Shown here: positions 26,258 to 35,047 of the stretch, in pieces
Numbering within the stretch: the stretch's first letter is position 1
Layout of the letters: every line of letters begins with the position of its first letter
NCBI GenBank assembly: GCA_014799925.1
Contig: JAAVHC010000002.1
Coordinates: 62,001 to 126,000, forward strand
Source of the DNA: Oscillibacter sp.
GTDB taxonomy: Bacteria; Bacillota; Clostridia; Oscillospirales; Oscillospiraceae
Direction of reading: 5' to 3'
Length of the DNA: 64,000 nt
The notes under the pieces: model-generated
Seen by the model: the letters and a program-made list of their open reading frames with translations, nothing else
Database searches by the model: none
Told to the model about the DNA's origin: nothing
Program-made: the position numbers and the translations under genes

Positions 26258-27340
26258 TTACTTCAGGGCTTCCTCCATGACGTCGAACAGGACGAAGGCG
26301 CCCACGTCATCCTTGGCGTCGCTGGCCTCGATGTTGCCGCCCTGGACCATGTCGTTCTGCATGCCCTCGTAGTAGCCCTTGATGGTGCCGTCGGCCAGAC
26401 CGGCCTTCAGATCGGCAATGTTGAACCAGTGAGCGTCGCCCACCTGGAGCTGGTTGGATTCCAGGCTGGTCTTGGTCCGGTCGGCGCAGTACTGGGCCAC
26501 GGTGTCATAGTTGGCCTCCTGGGAGCCCCAGTCCATGCCCTTGTACAGAGCGCGGCTGAAACGCACCAGGATGTCGTGATTGGCAGCGGCGTAGTCGGGC
26601 AGGCAGATCCAGCTGGAGATGTTGGTGGAGCCGTCGGCAAACTCGATCTCATAGGAGCCTTCCACCTGCTGGAGGATCTGGCCGGAGTAGGGGTTCCAGC
26701 ACACGGCGGCGTCGATGGAGCCGGACACGGCGGCGGGCACGATGTTGTCGATGCTCAGGGACATGGCGGTCACGTCGTCAGTGGTCAGGCCGCCCACAGT
26801 CAGAGCGTTGTTGAAGGTGGACTCGGAGGAGGAGCCGGCGTTGTAGGCAATGGTCTTGCCCTTCAGATCCTCAACGGTCTTGATGCCGCTGTCGGGCATG
26901 CAGACGACCTTATCCACGGTGTGGACGGAGCTGGGCGCAAAGATCGTGGCGCTGCCGGTAATGCACAGGCGGTGAGCGCCCTTGCCGATGTAGGCCAGAT
27001 CAATGGAGCCGCCCTCCATGGCCGCGATCTCAGAGGGGCCGTCGCCGAACTCGGTGAGCTCGATGGTGATGCCTTCCTCAGCAAAGCAGCCCTGCTCGAT
27101 GGCGGACAGGACGCCCCACAGGGAAGCGTAGTTGGGCATGTAGCCGATGCGCAGCGTGATGGGCTCCACCGTGGGCTCCGCGGGAGCGGCGGGTTCATCG
27201 GTTTTGGCGGGCTCAGCGGGCGCGTCAGTCTTGGCGGGCTCGCTGGGTGTGTTGTTCTTGTTGCCGTCGTTGTTTCCGCCGCAGGCCGCGAGGGCCAGGA
27301 CCATAACAAGCGCCAGCAGCAGCGCGGTCAGTTTCTTCAT
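26258..27340 (-). CDS. ABC transporter substrate-binding lipoprotein, SsuA/TauA/NitT type
   Basis: The start is the ATG at 27340 (MKKLTALL), 8 nt after GGAGG. The 360-residue product has a lipoprotein signal ending LALAACGG and a Ser/Pro/Lys-rich linker with repeated EPAKTD units. The periplasmic-binding fold follows, with RIGYMPNYASLWGV, EFGDGPSEIAAMEGGSIDLAYIG, and Ser/Ala-rich hinge motifs. The family binds nitrate, sulfonates, taurine, pyrimidine precursors or aromatic anions. It forms one operon with the ATPase and permease upstream. The substrate is not evident. Confidence 0.9.
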   Translation of the reverse strand: MKKLTALLLALVMVLALAACGGNNDGNKNNTPSEPAKTDAPAEPAKTDEPAAPAEPTVEPITLRIGYMPNYASLWGVLSAIEQGCFAEEGITIELTEFGDGPSEIAAMEGGSIDLAYIGKGAHRLCITGSATIFAPSSVHTVDKVVCMPDSGIKTVEDLKGKTIAYNAGSSSESTFNNALTVGGLTTDDVTAMSLSIDNIVPAAVSGSIDAAVCWNPYSGQILQQVEGSYEIEFADGSTNISSWICLPDYAAANHDILVRFSRALYKGMDWGSQEANYDTVAQYCADRTKTSLESNQLQVGDAHWFNIADLKAGLADGTIKGYYEGMQNDMVQGGNIEASDAKDDVGAFVLFDVMEEALK

Positions 27341-27460
27341 TTCATTTTCCTCCATACATATTGTTTGTATCCAAAAGAGCGGCAGCGCTCCTTTGAACGG
27401 TGGATTTGCCCCTTGTCGGGGCGGGGGCGCGCAGCCCCCGGTCCAGAGGTCAGAATCGGG

Positions 27461-28255
27461 TCACTTCCTGACCTCCAGGTACTCCTGATAGACCTCGTTC
27501 CAGATCTCCGCCTTCAGCTCCATGAACCGGGGCTCGCTCTTGGTGCCCTGATCCCTGGGATAGGGGATGTCGATGTCCACGATGCGCTTGATGCGTCCCG
27601 GACGGGCGGACATGATGACCACCCGCTGGGCCAGGAGCACGGCCTCGTCCACGTCGTGGGTGATGAAGAAGCAGGTCTTCTTCTCCTCCTCCCAGGTCTT
27701 GAGCAGCTCCGTCTGGAGCTGGGCGCGGGTCTGGGCGTCCAGGGCGCCGAAGGGCTCATCCATGAGCAGCACCTCCGGATTGTTGGCGTAGGCCCGGGCA
27801 ATGGCCACCCGCTGCTTCATGCCGCCGGACAGCTCCTTGGGGTAGGAATTCTCGAAATCCTCCAGCCCCACCATCTTGATGTACTTGCGGGCGATGGCCT
27901 CGCACTCCGCCTTGGGCATACGCTTCATCTGGGGCCCGAACATGACGTTCTGAAGCACCGTCTGCCAGGGGAACAGGGCGTACTGCTGGAACACCACGCC
28001 CCGCTTCACGTCGGTGCCGCGGATCAGCTCGCCGTCCAGATAGCACTCGCCGCTGCTGGCCTCGTGGAGGCCGGCCAGGACGTTCAGCAGCGTGGACTTG
28101 CCGCAGCCGGAGGGGCCCACCACGCAGATGAACTCGTTCTCCATGATGTCCAGGTTGACGCCGTTGAGGGCCACCGTCGTGCCGTGGTCGCCGTGATATT
28201 CTTTCTTGACGTCCTTGATCTTGATCTTTACGCGCCTTCCCGCTTCTCCTGCCAT
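27461..28255 (-). CDS. ABC transporter ATP-binding protein, SsuB/TauB type
   Basis: A 264-residue nucleotide-binding subunit with Walker A GPSGCGKST, Q-loop VVFQQYALFPW, signature LSGGMKQR, Walker B VLLMDEP, and the switch His in FFITHDVDEAV. YALFPWQTVL and the C-terminal IPYPRDQ are typical of the nitrate/sulfonate/taurine branch. Its start overlaps the permease stop by 28 bp, so the two are coupled. Confidence 0.93.
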   Translation of the reverse strand: MAGEAGRRVKIKIKDVKKEYHGDHGTTVALNGVNLDIMENEFICVVGPSGCGKSTLLNVLAGLHEASSGECYLDGELIRGTDVKRGVVFQQYALFPWQTVLQNVMFGPQMKRMPKAECEAIARKYIKMVGLEDFENSYPKELSGGMKQRVAIARAYANNPEVLLMDEPFGALDAQTRAQLQTELLKTWEEEKKTCFFITHDVDEAVLLAQRVVIMSARPGRIKRIVDIDIPYPRDQGTKSEPRFMELKAEIWNEVYQEYLEVRK

Positions 28256-29058
28256 GAGGTCAGCCTCCCTTCAATAATATCTACCAACAGGTTCAACAGC
28301 GTGCCGATGATGCCGATGATGATGATGTAGCCCAGCATGGCGTCGGTCTCAAAGGTGGTCTTGAGGGTGCTGATGCGCATGCCAAGACCGGCCTGCGCGC
28401 CGGTGGACTCCGCCGCCAGCAGGGTGGTCAGCCCCGCGCTCAGGCCCAGCCGCACGGCGGTGAGGATAAAGGGCACCGTGGCGGGCAGGGTGATGCGGAA
28501 AAAGATGTCCATGTCGTTGGCCCCCAGCACGCGGGCGGCCTTGACCAGGGTGTTGTCGATGTTGCGGATGCCGTGGAAGATGGTGATGCACATGGTCATG
28601 AAGGTGCAGATCCAGATCAGCACCACCGAGGGGGCGCGGCCCACGCCCAGCATGATGACGATCAGGGGCGCGTAGGCCAGGGCGGGGATGTTGCGGATGA
28701 AGTTGATCCAGGGCTCAATGATCTTGCGCACCGGGGTATACCAGGCCATGAGGAACGCCACCGGCAGAGACGTGATGAAGCCCAGTCCGAAGCCCAGGGC
28801 CACGGAGATCATACTGCTGACGAAGTCGCTCCACAGGGCGTCCCGCTTGATCATGGTCTGGAGGCCCTGGAGGACCGAGGGCCGGCCGTTGATGGAGACG
28901 ATGAACGGGAAGCTGCGGCCTGTCTTTTTGCCAATGGAGAGGATAAACAGCACCACCAGCGCCACCACCAGGGAGAGCAGCAGCCACAGCCGGTTGACCA
29001 TCCGGGTATGCCGCTCCGCCTTGGTCAGGGGTCTTTTCTCTCGCTTTGTTTTGCTCAT
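28228..29058 (-). CDS. ABC transporter permease, SsuC/TauC type
   Basis: A 276-residue permease with about six membrane helices and the cytoplasmic EAA-like loop AARVLGANDMDIFFRITLP that contacts the ATPase. The N-terminal tail is very basic (SKTKREKRPLTKAERHTR). A good AAGGAAGG site precedes the ATG. It is 100 bp after larA in the same direction. Confidence 0.92.
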   Translation of the reverse strand: MSKTKREKRPLTKAERHTRMVNRLWLLLSLVVALVVLFILSIGKKTGRSFPFIVSINGRPSVLQGLQTMIKRDALWSDFVSSMISVALGFGLGFITSLPVAFLMAWYTPVRKIIEPWINFIRNIPALAYAPLIVIMLGVGRAPSVVLIWICTFMTMCITIFHGIRNIDNTLVKAARVLGANDMDIFFRITLPATVPFILTAVRLGLSAGLTTLLAAESTGAQAGLGMRISTLKTTFETDAMLGYIIIIGIIGTLLNLLVDIIEGRLTSWQEKREGA

Positions 29059-29160
29059 ACGACACCTTCCTTTACTTCTCTTTTTTCAGAACCTGAACAC
29101 AGGTTCTCATTTTGGACTCGTGCTTATGGCAGCGGGCCCGGCTGCTTTTCCGGCGGAGGC

Positions 29161-30639
29161 TCAGCAGCCGCAGTGCCCGTTGGTCCCGTCGTAGGGTTCA
29201 TCCTTCATGCACAGATGGACCGCGCCCACCTTAAAGGTTTTTGGCAGCGCCAGAATATTGGGGTTGGGCCCTACATACTTCTTCATGGCGTCCGCCAGCG
29301 CCTCCTCGAAGGTGGCGCGGGTCTTCAGACCCATGCCCCGGGCGATGCCGGGCTCCTGAGCGCCCACGATGTAGATGGCGGCGGTGTTCATCTCGGCGAT
29401 ATGGCCGCAGCTCATCATGGAGAAGCCGTGGAAGGGATGGAAGGCGTTGGCGAAGCGGTACTTCCGGATGTACTCCTCGTTGGTGGCGAAGTACTCCCCG
29501 TACCGGTTCATATCCGGCAGGATGTTCATATGGTCATGCTGGAACATCTCGTACAGCTCCCGCAGGTAGGGCCAGCGCTCGTCGTGGAAGTACCCGTTGC
29601 AGATGGAGGAGCAGATGATCACGCAGTTGTCCTTCATCACCCGCTTGTGGCGGATGACCTGGGCGGACAGGGCCTGCATCAGCTGGATGGGGTTGGTGCC
29701 CATGCCGTCGCCGTAGTGGAAATTCTGGGGCATGCCGAAGACCATCACGTCGTATTTCTTCTCCGCGAAGGGTACGTAGGTCCGCTTGTCGGCCACCTCC
29801 CAGCTTCTGGGCATCATCTCGGCGGCGCAGCCGGAGAAAATGGCGATCTGCCGGGAATAGGTGTCCAGCACCGCGTCGCAGCAGAAGAAGGGATGTCCCA
29901 TCTTTTCCTCCATCCACATGCCGATCTCGTCAAACTTGGTCCGCATCAGGTTCTTGCCGGACACGGGGGTGAAATCCTGCCGGTGCATGACCTGGGGCAC
30001 GTGGTGGCTGGCGATGGAGCGCCAGTGGGTGATGCCGGTGGCGCAGTGCTTGTAGCCGCCGGAGTAGCCGCCGTAGGGGTTGCCCTGGGTGTGTCCGATG
30101 AGGATGGGGATGTCGCAGTCGAAGACGTACTTGTTCATCAGCACCGGGTCGCCCCGCCGGGTGGTCCCCAGGTCCACCATGTGCTCATAGTCCTCGCTGT
30201 CGTGGCTGGTGAGCTGGCCGGAGCAGTAGAACTCGTTGAACAGCTCCTCGCCCAGGATCTGCTTCATCTCCGGCACGGTGGCCCGGGGGTGCAGGCCGTT
30301 GGAAATGAGCATCAGGATGTCTTTTTTCTCCACGCCCGCCGCGTACAGCTCGTCCAGACACGCCCGGATGGACACCTTCCGGTGGCTGGTGGCCTGGCAG
30401 CCTCCCTTGACGATGTCGGGGATGACGAACACCACCGTCTTGCCGGGGCCCGCCAGCTCCCTGAGGGGCTTCATTCCGATGGGGTTCCGGATGCTCTCCA
30501 GGGTGGCGCTGTAGAGGCTGTCCCAGTCCTGGGGCAGGCAGGGGGGATCGGGGATGGTCTCGCCGGGGATAAACACGTCGGTGCTGTCGGGCAGGTCAGC
30601 GGCCATGAGGCCGTGGCCGTATTCAAACTCCAATTTCAT
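29161..30639 (-). CDS. LarA-family (nickel-pincer) racemase-like protein
   Basis: A 492-residue DUF2088/LarA homologue. SNGLHPRATVPEM matches the LarA catalytic His loop, LTSHDSEDYEHMVDLG the second His region, and GGYSGGYKHCATGI the stretch whose Lys binds the nickel-pincer nucleotide. LarA enzymes interconvert 2-hydroxyacid epimers such as lactate or malate, using a cofactor made by LarB/C/E, none of which is encoded here. The protein is longer than LarA (about 425) and ends in an unusual CGC tail. Its start overlaps the alpha/beta hydrolase stop by 4 bp. The substrate is unknown; a sugar-derived hydroxyacid is possible. Confidence 0.75.
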   Translation of the reverse strand: MKLEFEYGHGLMAADLPDSTDVFIPGETIPDPPCLPQDWDSLYSATLESIRNPIGMKPLRELAGPGKTVVFVIPDIVKGGCQATSHRKVSIRACLDELYAAGVEKKDILMLISNGLHPRATVPEMKQILGEELFNEFYCSGQLTSHDSEDYEHMVDLGTTRRGDPVLMNKYVFDCDIPILIGHTQGNPYGGYSGGYKHCATGITHWRSIASHHVPQVMHRQDFTPVSGKNLMRTKFDEIGMWMEEKMGHPFFCCDAVLDTYSRQIAIFSGCAAEMMPRSWEVADKRTYVPFAEKKYDVMVFGMPQNFHYGDGMGTNPIQLMQALSAQVIRHKRVMKDNCVIICSSICNGYFHDERWPYLRELYEMFQHDHMNILPDMNRYGEYFATNEEYIRKYRFANAFHPFHGFSMMSCGHIAEMNTAAIYIVGAQEPGIARGMGLKTRATFEEALADAMKKYVGPNPNILALPKTFKVGAVHLCMKDEPYDGTNGHCGC

Positions 30640-31460
30640 GTGCGCCCTCCTTGTACTGCTGTTTTTTCATTCAAAAATTGCTGGATCCGCTTGTTGAAAT
30701 CCGGGGCTTCTTCATATGCGCCGTGCCCCAGCGTATCATACATATGAATTTGGCATTTCAGTTTTTCGGCAATCTCCTCAGACGCGGCGCCTGTGACGAT
30801 CTGATCCCGCTTTCCGCCCAGCACGAGCGCAGGGCAGGTGATTTTATGAAGCTCAGGATAGGAATCGCAGGTCAGGCAGGCTTTCGCGAGCGCGATAAAG
30901 CGGCTGAAATCCTTCGGCTTTCCTGCTTTTGAAAGAATCGGGAACAGCCAGCCATATCTCCTTTGATACGCATCCGAATACATTTTTTTCAGCATGTCGC
31001 GGACAAGGGCTTCATATTCCCGCCGTTCCGCCAGACTGATCCATCCGCAGATCACGCTTTCCATGACCGTATTCTTTCTGGACGCCGTGACGCCCAGCAC
31101 CAATCCGTTCACAAGGTGCGGATGGTCAATCGCAAGATACTGCGCGATCATCCCTCCCTGCGAAACGCCAAAAACGTCCGCCGCGCGAAGGTCCATCCGC
31201 TCCATGGCAAAAGCAGCATCCTCCGCCATTTCCCGTATGGTATATCCATCGGGGACCGCTTCCTTTTTATCCATCACATATACCGTATACTCCTTTGAAA
31301 AAGTCCGGTACATGTAAGCCAGCGGAAGCGCCGCCCCTTTTACGCGCTGAAAGCTGAGCCCCGGAATGATGACCAGCGTTCTGCGGCCTGTTCCAAAGAC
31401 GGCGCAATCCAAAGCGGTGCCGTCTTTCTCAAATGTCAGGGTTTTGATATGGCGCGGCAT
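30636..31460 (-). CDS. Alpha/beta hydrolase, base composition unlike neighbours
   Basis: A 274-residue alpha/beta-hydrolase. LVIIPGLSF is the oxyanion strand, FGVSQGGMIAQYLA the nucleophile elbow (Ser in GVSQG), PALVLGGKRDQIV the acid region, and DTLGHGAYEEAPDF contains the catalytic His. Reaction unknown; ester, lactone or C-C bond cleavage are all possible. The DNA is visibly poorer in GC (about 45-50% by eye against over 60% around it) with more A/T-ending codons, suggesting recent transfer. It sits between the TIM-like gene (19 bp) and larA (4-bp overlap), so it is integrated into the operon. Confidence 0.8.
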   Translation of the reverse strand: MPRHIKTLTFEKDGTALDCAVFGTGRRTLVIIPGLSFQRVKGAALPLAYMYRTFSKEYTVYVMDKKEAVPDGYTIREMAEDAAFAMERMDLRAADVFGVSQGGMIAQYLAIDHPHLVNGLVLGVTASRKNTVMESVICGWISLAERREYEALVRDMLKKMYSDAYQRRYGWLFPILSKAGKPKDFSRFIALAKACLTCDSYPELHKITCPALVLGGKRDQIVTGAASEEIAEKLKCQIHMYDTLGHGAYEEAPDFNKRIQQFLNEKTAVQGGRT

Positions 31461-31479
31461 CCTGTATACACACCGACCT

Positions 31480-32316
31480 TTACTCGCCCAGGTACAGACG
31501 GATGATCTCCAGATACTCCTCCGGGTAGAATCCGATCTCCCCCTGGAACCGGGTCAGGGCGATGAGCCCGCCGTCGATCTCCGCAATGGAGGCCAGCATG
31601 GCGGCGTTGTCCGCCTTCAGCCCGCCGCCGTAGACCACGTCCATGCCGCCGGTCCGCTCCTTGACGAAGCGGGCGATTCTGGTGATGTATTCCTTGTCCG
31701 CCGGGGTCTTGCCGGGGCCGATGGACCACACCGGCTCATAGCCGATGACCACGCGGCTCCTGTCCACGCCGTCCAGGCCCGCGTCCAGCTGCTCGCCCAG
31801 AACTTTCTCCCACTCAGGCTGCTCCTCGCTGGTCTCGCCGATGCAGTACAGCACCGTGAGGCCCGCGTCCTGGGCGCATTTGATCTCCTGGTTCAGCAGG
31901 CGGTTCACGGCGCTCATGTCCGTCACGCCGGCCTCCGCCAGAATGCCCTTCTTGTCGCTGCGCTCCTCGCAGTGCCCGATCAGGGTAGAGGTACAGCCCA
32001 TGGCCCTGACGATGGAGGCGGGACGGTTGGTGGTGAACGCCCCGAAGTTGCCGCCCAGGTTGGTATTCATCCGGTACACGCCCTGGCTGCCCAGCTGCAC
32101 CGGACTGCCCTCGCTCTTCGCGGCGGCCGCGCCCAGCAGGTGGGCCTCCGGCAGATACTGCACAAACTCCACCCTGGCGGGGTCGTACTTTTTCAGCGCC
32201 TCCTGAGTGCCGCTCACCACGGCCGCGCCCCAGTCCTTCACAGGGGCCAGCCGGTTCACGCCGCCCAGCTCCACGGGCACGTCAAAGCGCTTCAGATTCA
32301 GATAGATATGCTTCAT
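31480..32316 (-). CDS. Triose-phosphate isomerase-like protein
   Basis: A 278-residue TIM-barrel isomerase. TLIGHCEER holds the electrophilic His (IGHSERR in standard TpiA) and VVIGYEPVWSIGPGK the catalytic Glu. DVVYGGGLKADNA is the phosphate-binding loop. The N-terminal active-site segment is NLKRFD instead of NWKMN, keeping the Lys, and it is about 25 residues longer than TpiA. It belongs to the divergent TpiA-like group often found in sugar operons. Next to aldolase and phosphofructokinase it probably interconverts DHAP and GAP, or a four-carbon analogue. Confidence 0.78.
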   Translation of the reverse strand: MKHIYLNLKRFDVPVELGGVNRLAPVKDWGAAVVSGTQEALKKYDPARVEFVQYLPEAHLLGAAAAKSEGSPVQLGSQGVYRMNTNLGGNFGAFTTNRPASIVRAMGCTSTLIGHCEERSDKKGILAEAGVTDMSAVNRLLNQEIKCAQDAGLTVLYCIGETSEEQPEWEKVLGEQLDAGLDGVDRSRVVIGYEPVWSIGPGKTPADKEYITRIARFVKERTGGMDVVYGGGLKADNAAMLASIAEIDGGLIALTRFQGEIGFYPEEYLEIIRLYLGE

Positions 32317-32385
32317 CGATTTTACATGCTCCCATCAATAAAGATTCTTTCGTTACCGTGTGAAAATCCGGGTCAGGAAAAAGTA

Positions 32386-33549
32386 TCACTTTCTCAGCAG
32401 GGCGTACTCCGGGAAGCCGTCTCCCATCAGGGGCATGGCATAGTCAAAGAATTCGTCCGCGATCCGGTTCCCGTCCACGATCCACTCCGGCGGGAACTTC
32501 TTTTCCACATTGGCCACCTTGTCCAGCGGGGCCAGGAACAGACTGCTGCCGTACCGGGGGGACCGCCGGGCCTCAATGGCCACCATATATCCGCTCTCGC
32601 CCTTCAGCGCGGCCTCCAGGGCGTACCGGCCCACGGCGTATGCCTCCTCCCGGTCCACTTCCGACACATAGGGGATGCTGGCCCGGCCCAGCAGTCCCGG
32701 CTTCTCCGCCCGGGACTTGAGGCCCAGCTTCCGGATGATCCGGTCCGTCACATGCTGGGCGGCGCCGCCGGGGATCTTGTGGCCGAAGCCGTCCACGATG
32801 CCCGTGTCCGCCAGGGGCCTGCCGTCCAGGCCGCAGACGCCCTCGCTGACCGTTACCAGCAGGCCGCGGCCCCTGGCAAAGCCCTTCTCAATGTCGGCCA
32901 GCATTTTCTCCTCGTCCACCGGGACCTCCGGCAGATAGGTCAGCACCTCGCAGTCGGTGAGCCGCGCCGCCATGGCGCTGGCGGCGGTGACCCACCCGGC
33001 GTTCCGGCCCATCAGCTCCAGCACCACCACATGGATGGGCAGGCCGGAGGCGTCCAGGGCCAGCTCGGCGGCGCTGAGGGCCGCGTACCGGGCGGCGGAC
33101 CCGAAGCCGGGGCAGTGGTCCGTGATGTCCAGGTCGTTGTCCATGGTCTTGGGGATGCCGATGACCCGCAGGTCCAGATTTTCCTTCCTGGCAAGCTCAT
33201 TGACCTTATTGCAGGTGTCCATGGAGTCGTTGCCGCCGTTATAGAAGAAGCAGTCGATGTTGAATTTCCGCAGGGTCTCCAGCACCGTGGGGTAGTCCGC
33301 GTCGGTGAGCTTCCTCCGGCAGGAGCCGATGGCGGAGGCGGGGGTATGGCCCAGCTTCGCGATGACGGCGGCGGGCACGTCCGTCAGGTCGATGAGGTCG
33401 CCCTTCAGGATGCCCTCCGCGCCGAACCGGGCGGCGTAGATATGATCCACCTGCCGGTCAGCTCTGGCGGCTTCCACTACACCTTGCAGAGAGCAGTTGA
33501 TGACCGCAGTGGGGCCGCCGCCGTGGGCGACAAGAATGTTTTTTCCCAT
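32386..33549 (-). CDS. pfp: Pyrophosphate-type 6-phosphofructokinase
   Basis: The start is the ATG at 33549, 9 nt after GAAAGG; a TTG six bases upstream is less likely. The 387-residue protein has VAHGGGPTAVIN at the donor site, FYNGGNDSMDT, and IPKTMDNDL. The Lys in PKTMDND and the Asp after GGN are the usual marks of PPi- rather than ATP-dependent enzymes. LMGRNAGWVTA and PGLLGRASIP are family motifs. It converts fructose-6-P to fructose-1,6-bisphosphate reversibly. It begins 2 bp after the aldolase stop. Donor assignment is from motif only. Confidence 0.82.
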   Translation of the reverse strand: MGKNILVAHGGGPTAVINCSLQGVVEAARADRQVDHIYAARFGAEGILKGDLIDLTDVPAAVIAKLGHTPASAIGSCRRKLTDADYPTVLETLRKFNIDCFFYNGGNDSMDTCNKVNELARKENLDLRVIGIPKTMDNDLDITDHCPGFGSAARYAALSAAELALDASGLPIHVVVLELMGRNAGWVTAASAMAARLTDCEVLTYLPEVPVDEEKMLADIEKGFARGRGLLVTVSEGVCGLDGRPLADTGIVDGFGHKIPGGAAQHVTDRIIRKLGLKSRAEKPGLLGRASIPYVSEVDREEAYAVGRYALEAALKGESGYMVAIEARRSPRYGSSLFLAPLDKVANVEKKFPPEWIVDGNRIADEFFDYAMPLMGDGFPEYALLRK

Positions 33550-33551
33550 AC

Positions 33552-34709
33552 TCAAATGCCTTTCTTGCGATACCGCTCGGCCATCTCATCCAGGCTGACG
33601 GCTTCAATGAGGGGGGCCTTGCCCACGCTGTCGAACTCCACGATGAGGGCGCCCACCACTTCCTTCACGCCCCGCTCGATGCAGTCCACGATGCGCGCAA
33701 CGTCCTCGTCGGGCACATTGCCGTACATGACGGTATCCATAATAGGGGGCAGGAACACGCGGGGATCAAAGGCGGAGGGGTTGGCCAGCAGCAGGCGGTA
33801 AATCTCACTGATGGAGGCCCTCTCCCGCAGCTCCGGCTCGTACGCGAACAGTTCCCGCAGGTTCCGGGTGACCGCCAGGCGGATGTCGGTGTCCACGTTG
33901 ATCTTCCGGATGCCCAGCTTGGAGACCTCCTTGAGCTGCTCCTTCCTGATGCCGTAGGCGTCGTGGATGTCGCCGCCCAGGGCGTTGATCTCCCTGACGA
34001 TGTACTGGGGGACGGTGGAGGAACCGTGGCTGACCAGGGTGCCCTCGATCCCCTCGTGCATCATGCACTCCTTGGTGGCGATGGCGATCTCCTTGCGGAT
34101 GACGGTGTCCTTGCCCTTGTTGGCGCCGTGCTTGGTGCCGTAGCTGATGGCCAGGGCGTCCACGCCGGTCTGCCGGAAGAACTTCACCGCGTCCATGGGG
34201 TTGGTATAGGTGGAATTGGCGGCGAAGACGTGGTCCTCCACGCCTGCCAGGACCCCCAGCTCGCCCTCCACGGTGACGCCCCGCTCGTGGGCGTACTTGA
34301 CCACCTCGCGGGTCAGCTCCACATTCTCCTCAAAGGGGAGGGAGGACCCGTCGATCATCACGGAGGTGTAGCCCCCGGCGATGGCGGCGACGCAGGAGTC
34401 CAGGTTCTTGCCGTGGTCCAGGTGCAGGGCCACGGGGATGGGGCTGGTCTCGGCGTACTTCTTCACGGCGTTGGCGATGTTCAGCGCGCCCTTTTTCTTG
34501 TCCTCCAGAGTGCCGTTGGCGAAATCCGTGCGCCCGCCCATGAAGGCGTTGGCCAGGTCCGCGCCCTGTAAAATAGCGGCGGAGCGGAACATCTCATGGA
34601 CCTGGATGACGGCCTTGGCCTGGCAGACGGCGTTGACATTGAACGCTCCCTGGGCGTAGTTGTACTTCTCGGTGGCGTCCAAAATGGCTTTCATAGGAAC
34701 CAGTGGCAT
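33552..34709 (-). CDS. Class II fructose-bisphosphate aldolase family protein
   Basis: A 385-residue zinc aldolase, longer than the usual 285-360. It has GAFNVNAVCQAKAVI, LHLDHGKN (zinc His and catalytic Asp), SVMIDGSSLPFEENV, SYGTKHGANKG and VSHGSSTVP (zinc His), and INVDTDIRLA. GGAGG lies 9 nt before the ATG. It is the first gene of a same-strand run continuing to 20.2 kb. Fructose-1,6-bisphosphate is the expected substrate given the adjacent phosphofructokinase; tagatose-bisphosphate is an alternative. Confidence 0.85.
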   Translation of the reverse strand: MPLVPMKAILDATEKYNYAQGAFNVNAVCQAKAVIQVHEMFRSAAILQGADLANAFMGGRTDFANGTLEDKKKGALNIANAVKKYAETSPIPVALHLDHGKNLDSCVAAIAGGYTSVMIDGSSLPFEENVELTREVVKYAHERGVTVEGELGVLAGVEDHVFAANSTYTNPMDAVKFFRQTGVDALAISYGTKHGANKGKDTVIRKEIAIATKECMMHEGIEGTLVSHGSSTVPQYIVREINALGGDIHDAYGIRKEQLKEVSKLGIRKINVDTDIRLAVTRNLRELFAYEPELRERASISEIYRLLLANPSAFDPRVFLPPIMDTVMYGNVPDEDVARIVDCIERGVKEVVGALIVEFDSVGKAPLIEAVSLDEMAERYRKKGI

Positions 34710-34771
34710 ATCGCTTTACCTCCGACCCGGCGGGCTGGCCGCCGAAATTTTTTATTTAAATTAATTAATTT

Positions 34772-34777
34772 ATTATA
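34772..34777 (-). promoter_or_regulatory. Possible -10 element upstream of the aldolase operon
   Basis: A TATAAT on the minus strand in an AT-rich patch about 65 nt before the aldolase ATG. No good -35 box is visible at 16-18 nt, so an activator or extended element may be needed. Confidence 0.35.
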
Positions 34778-34878
34778 CTGTTAGAATACACCTGATCCGA
34801 CCATCTTACAAGTTGGGAAAAGCACTAAAATTTTCCCCGCGTTTTCGTTGAGAATCACAAGTTTTTATTTCGATCCTT

Positions 34879-35009
34879 ATAGTTGACACACTTGAGAACA
34901 AGTATATGTTGGGCTTCGCCCAAACCCACCAGGGGCGTTGCCCCTGGACCCTACCGCCCTTTGAAAAGGGCGGCCCTAAACTTTATTATTTTTTAAGTGT
35001 GTCCACTAT
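34879..35009. mobile_element. MITE-like element with 15-bp terminal inverted repeats
   Basis: ATAGTTGACACACTT at 34879 and AAGTGTGTCCACTAT at 34995 are inverted copies with one mismatch, 131 bp end to end. The interior has three hairpins (GGGCTTCGCCC, CAGGGGCGTTGCCCCTG, CCGCCCTTTGAAAAGGGCGG) and no gene. The GGGCGTTGCCC module recurs at 40798. It lies in the 418-bp spacer between the aldolase operon and the histidine kinase gene. Confidence 0.55.
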
Positions 35010-35047
35010 ATCATACCGCCGTTTCCCAAATGCGCCCGCTGTACGCA

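Noticed and set aside
26195..30747. Long plus-strand frames opposite the ABC transporter and larA genes
   Set aside because: They are shadows of well-supported minus-strand genes; low complexity and no start signals.
34879..35009. A small peptide gene starting at 34906
   Set aside because: The frame runs through hairpins and into antisense of the kinase; no ribosome site, and the terminal repeats explain the sequence better.
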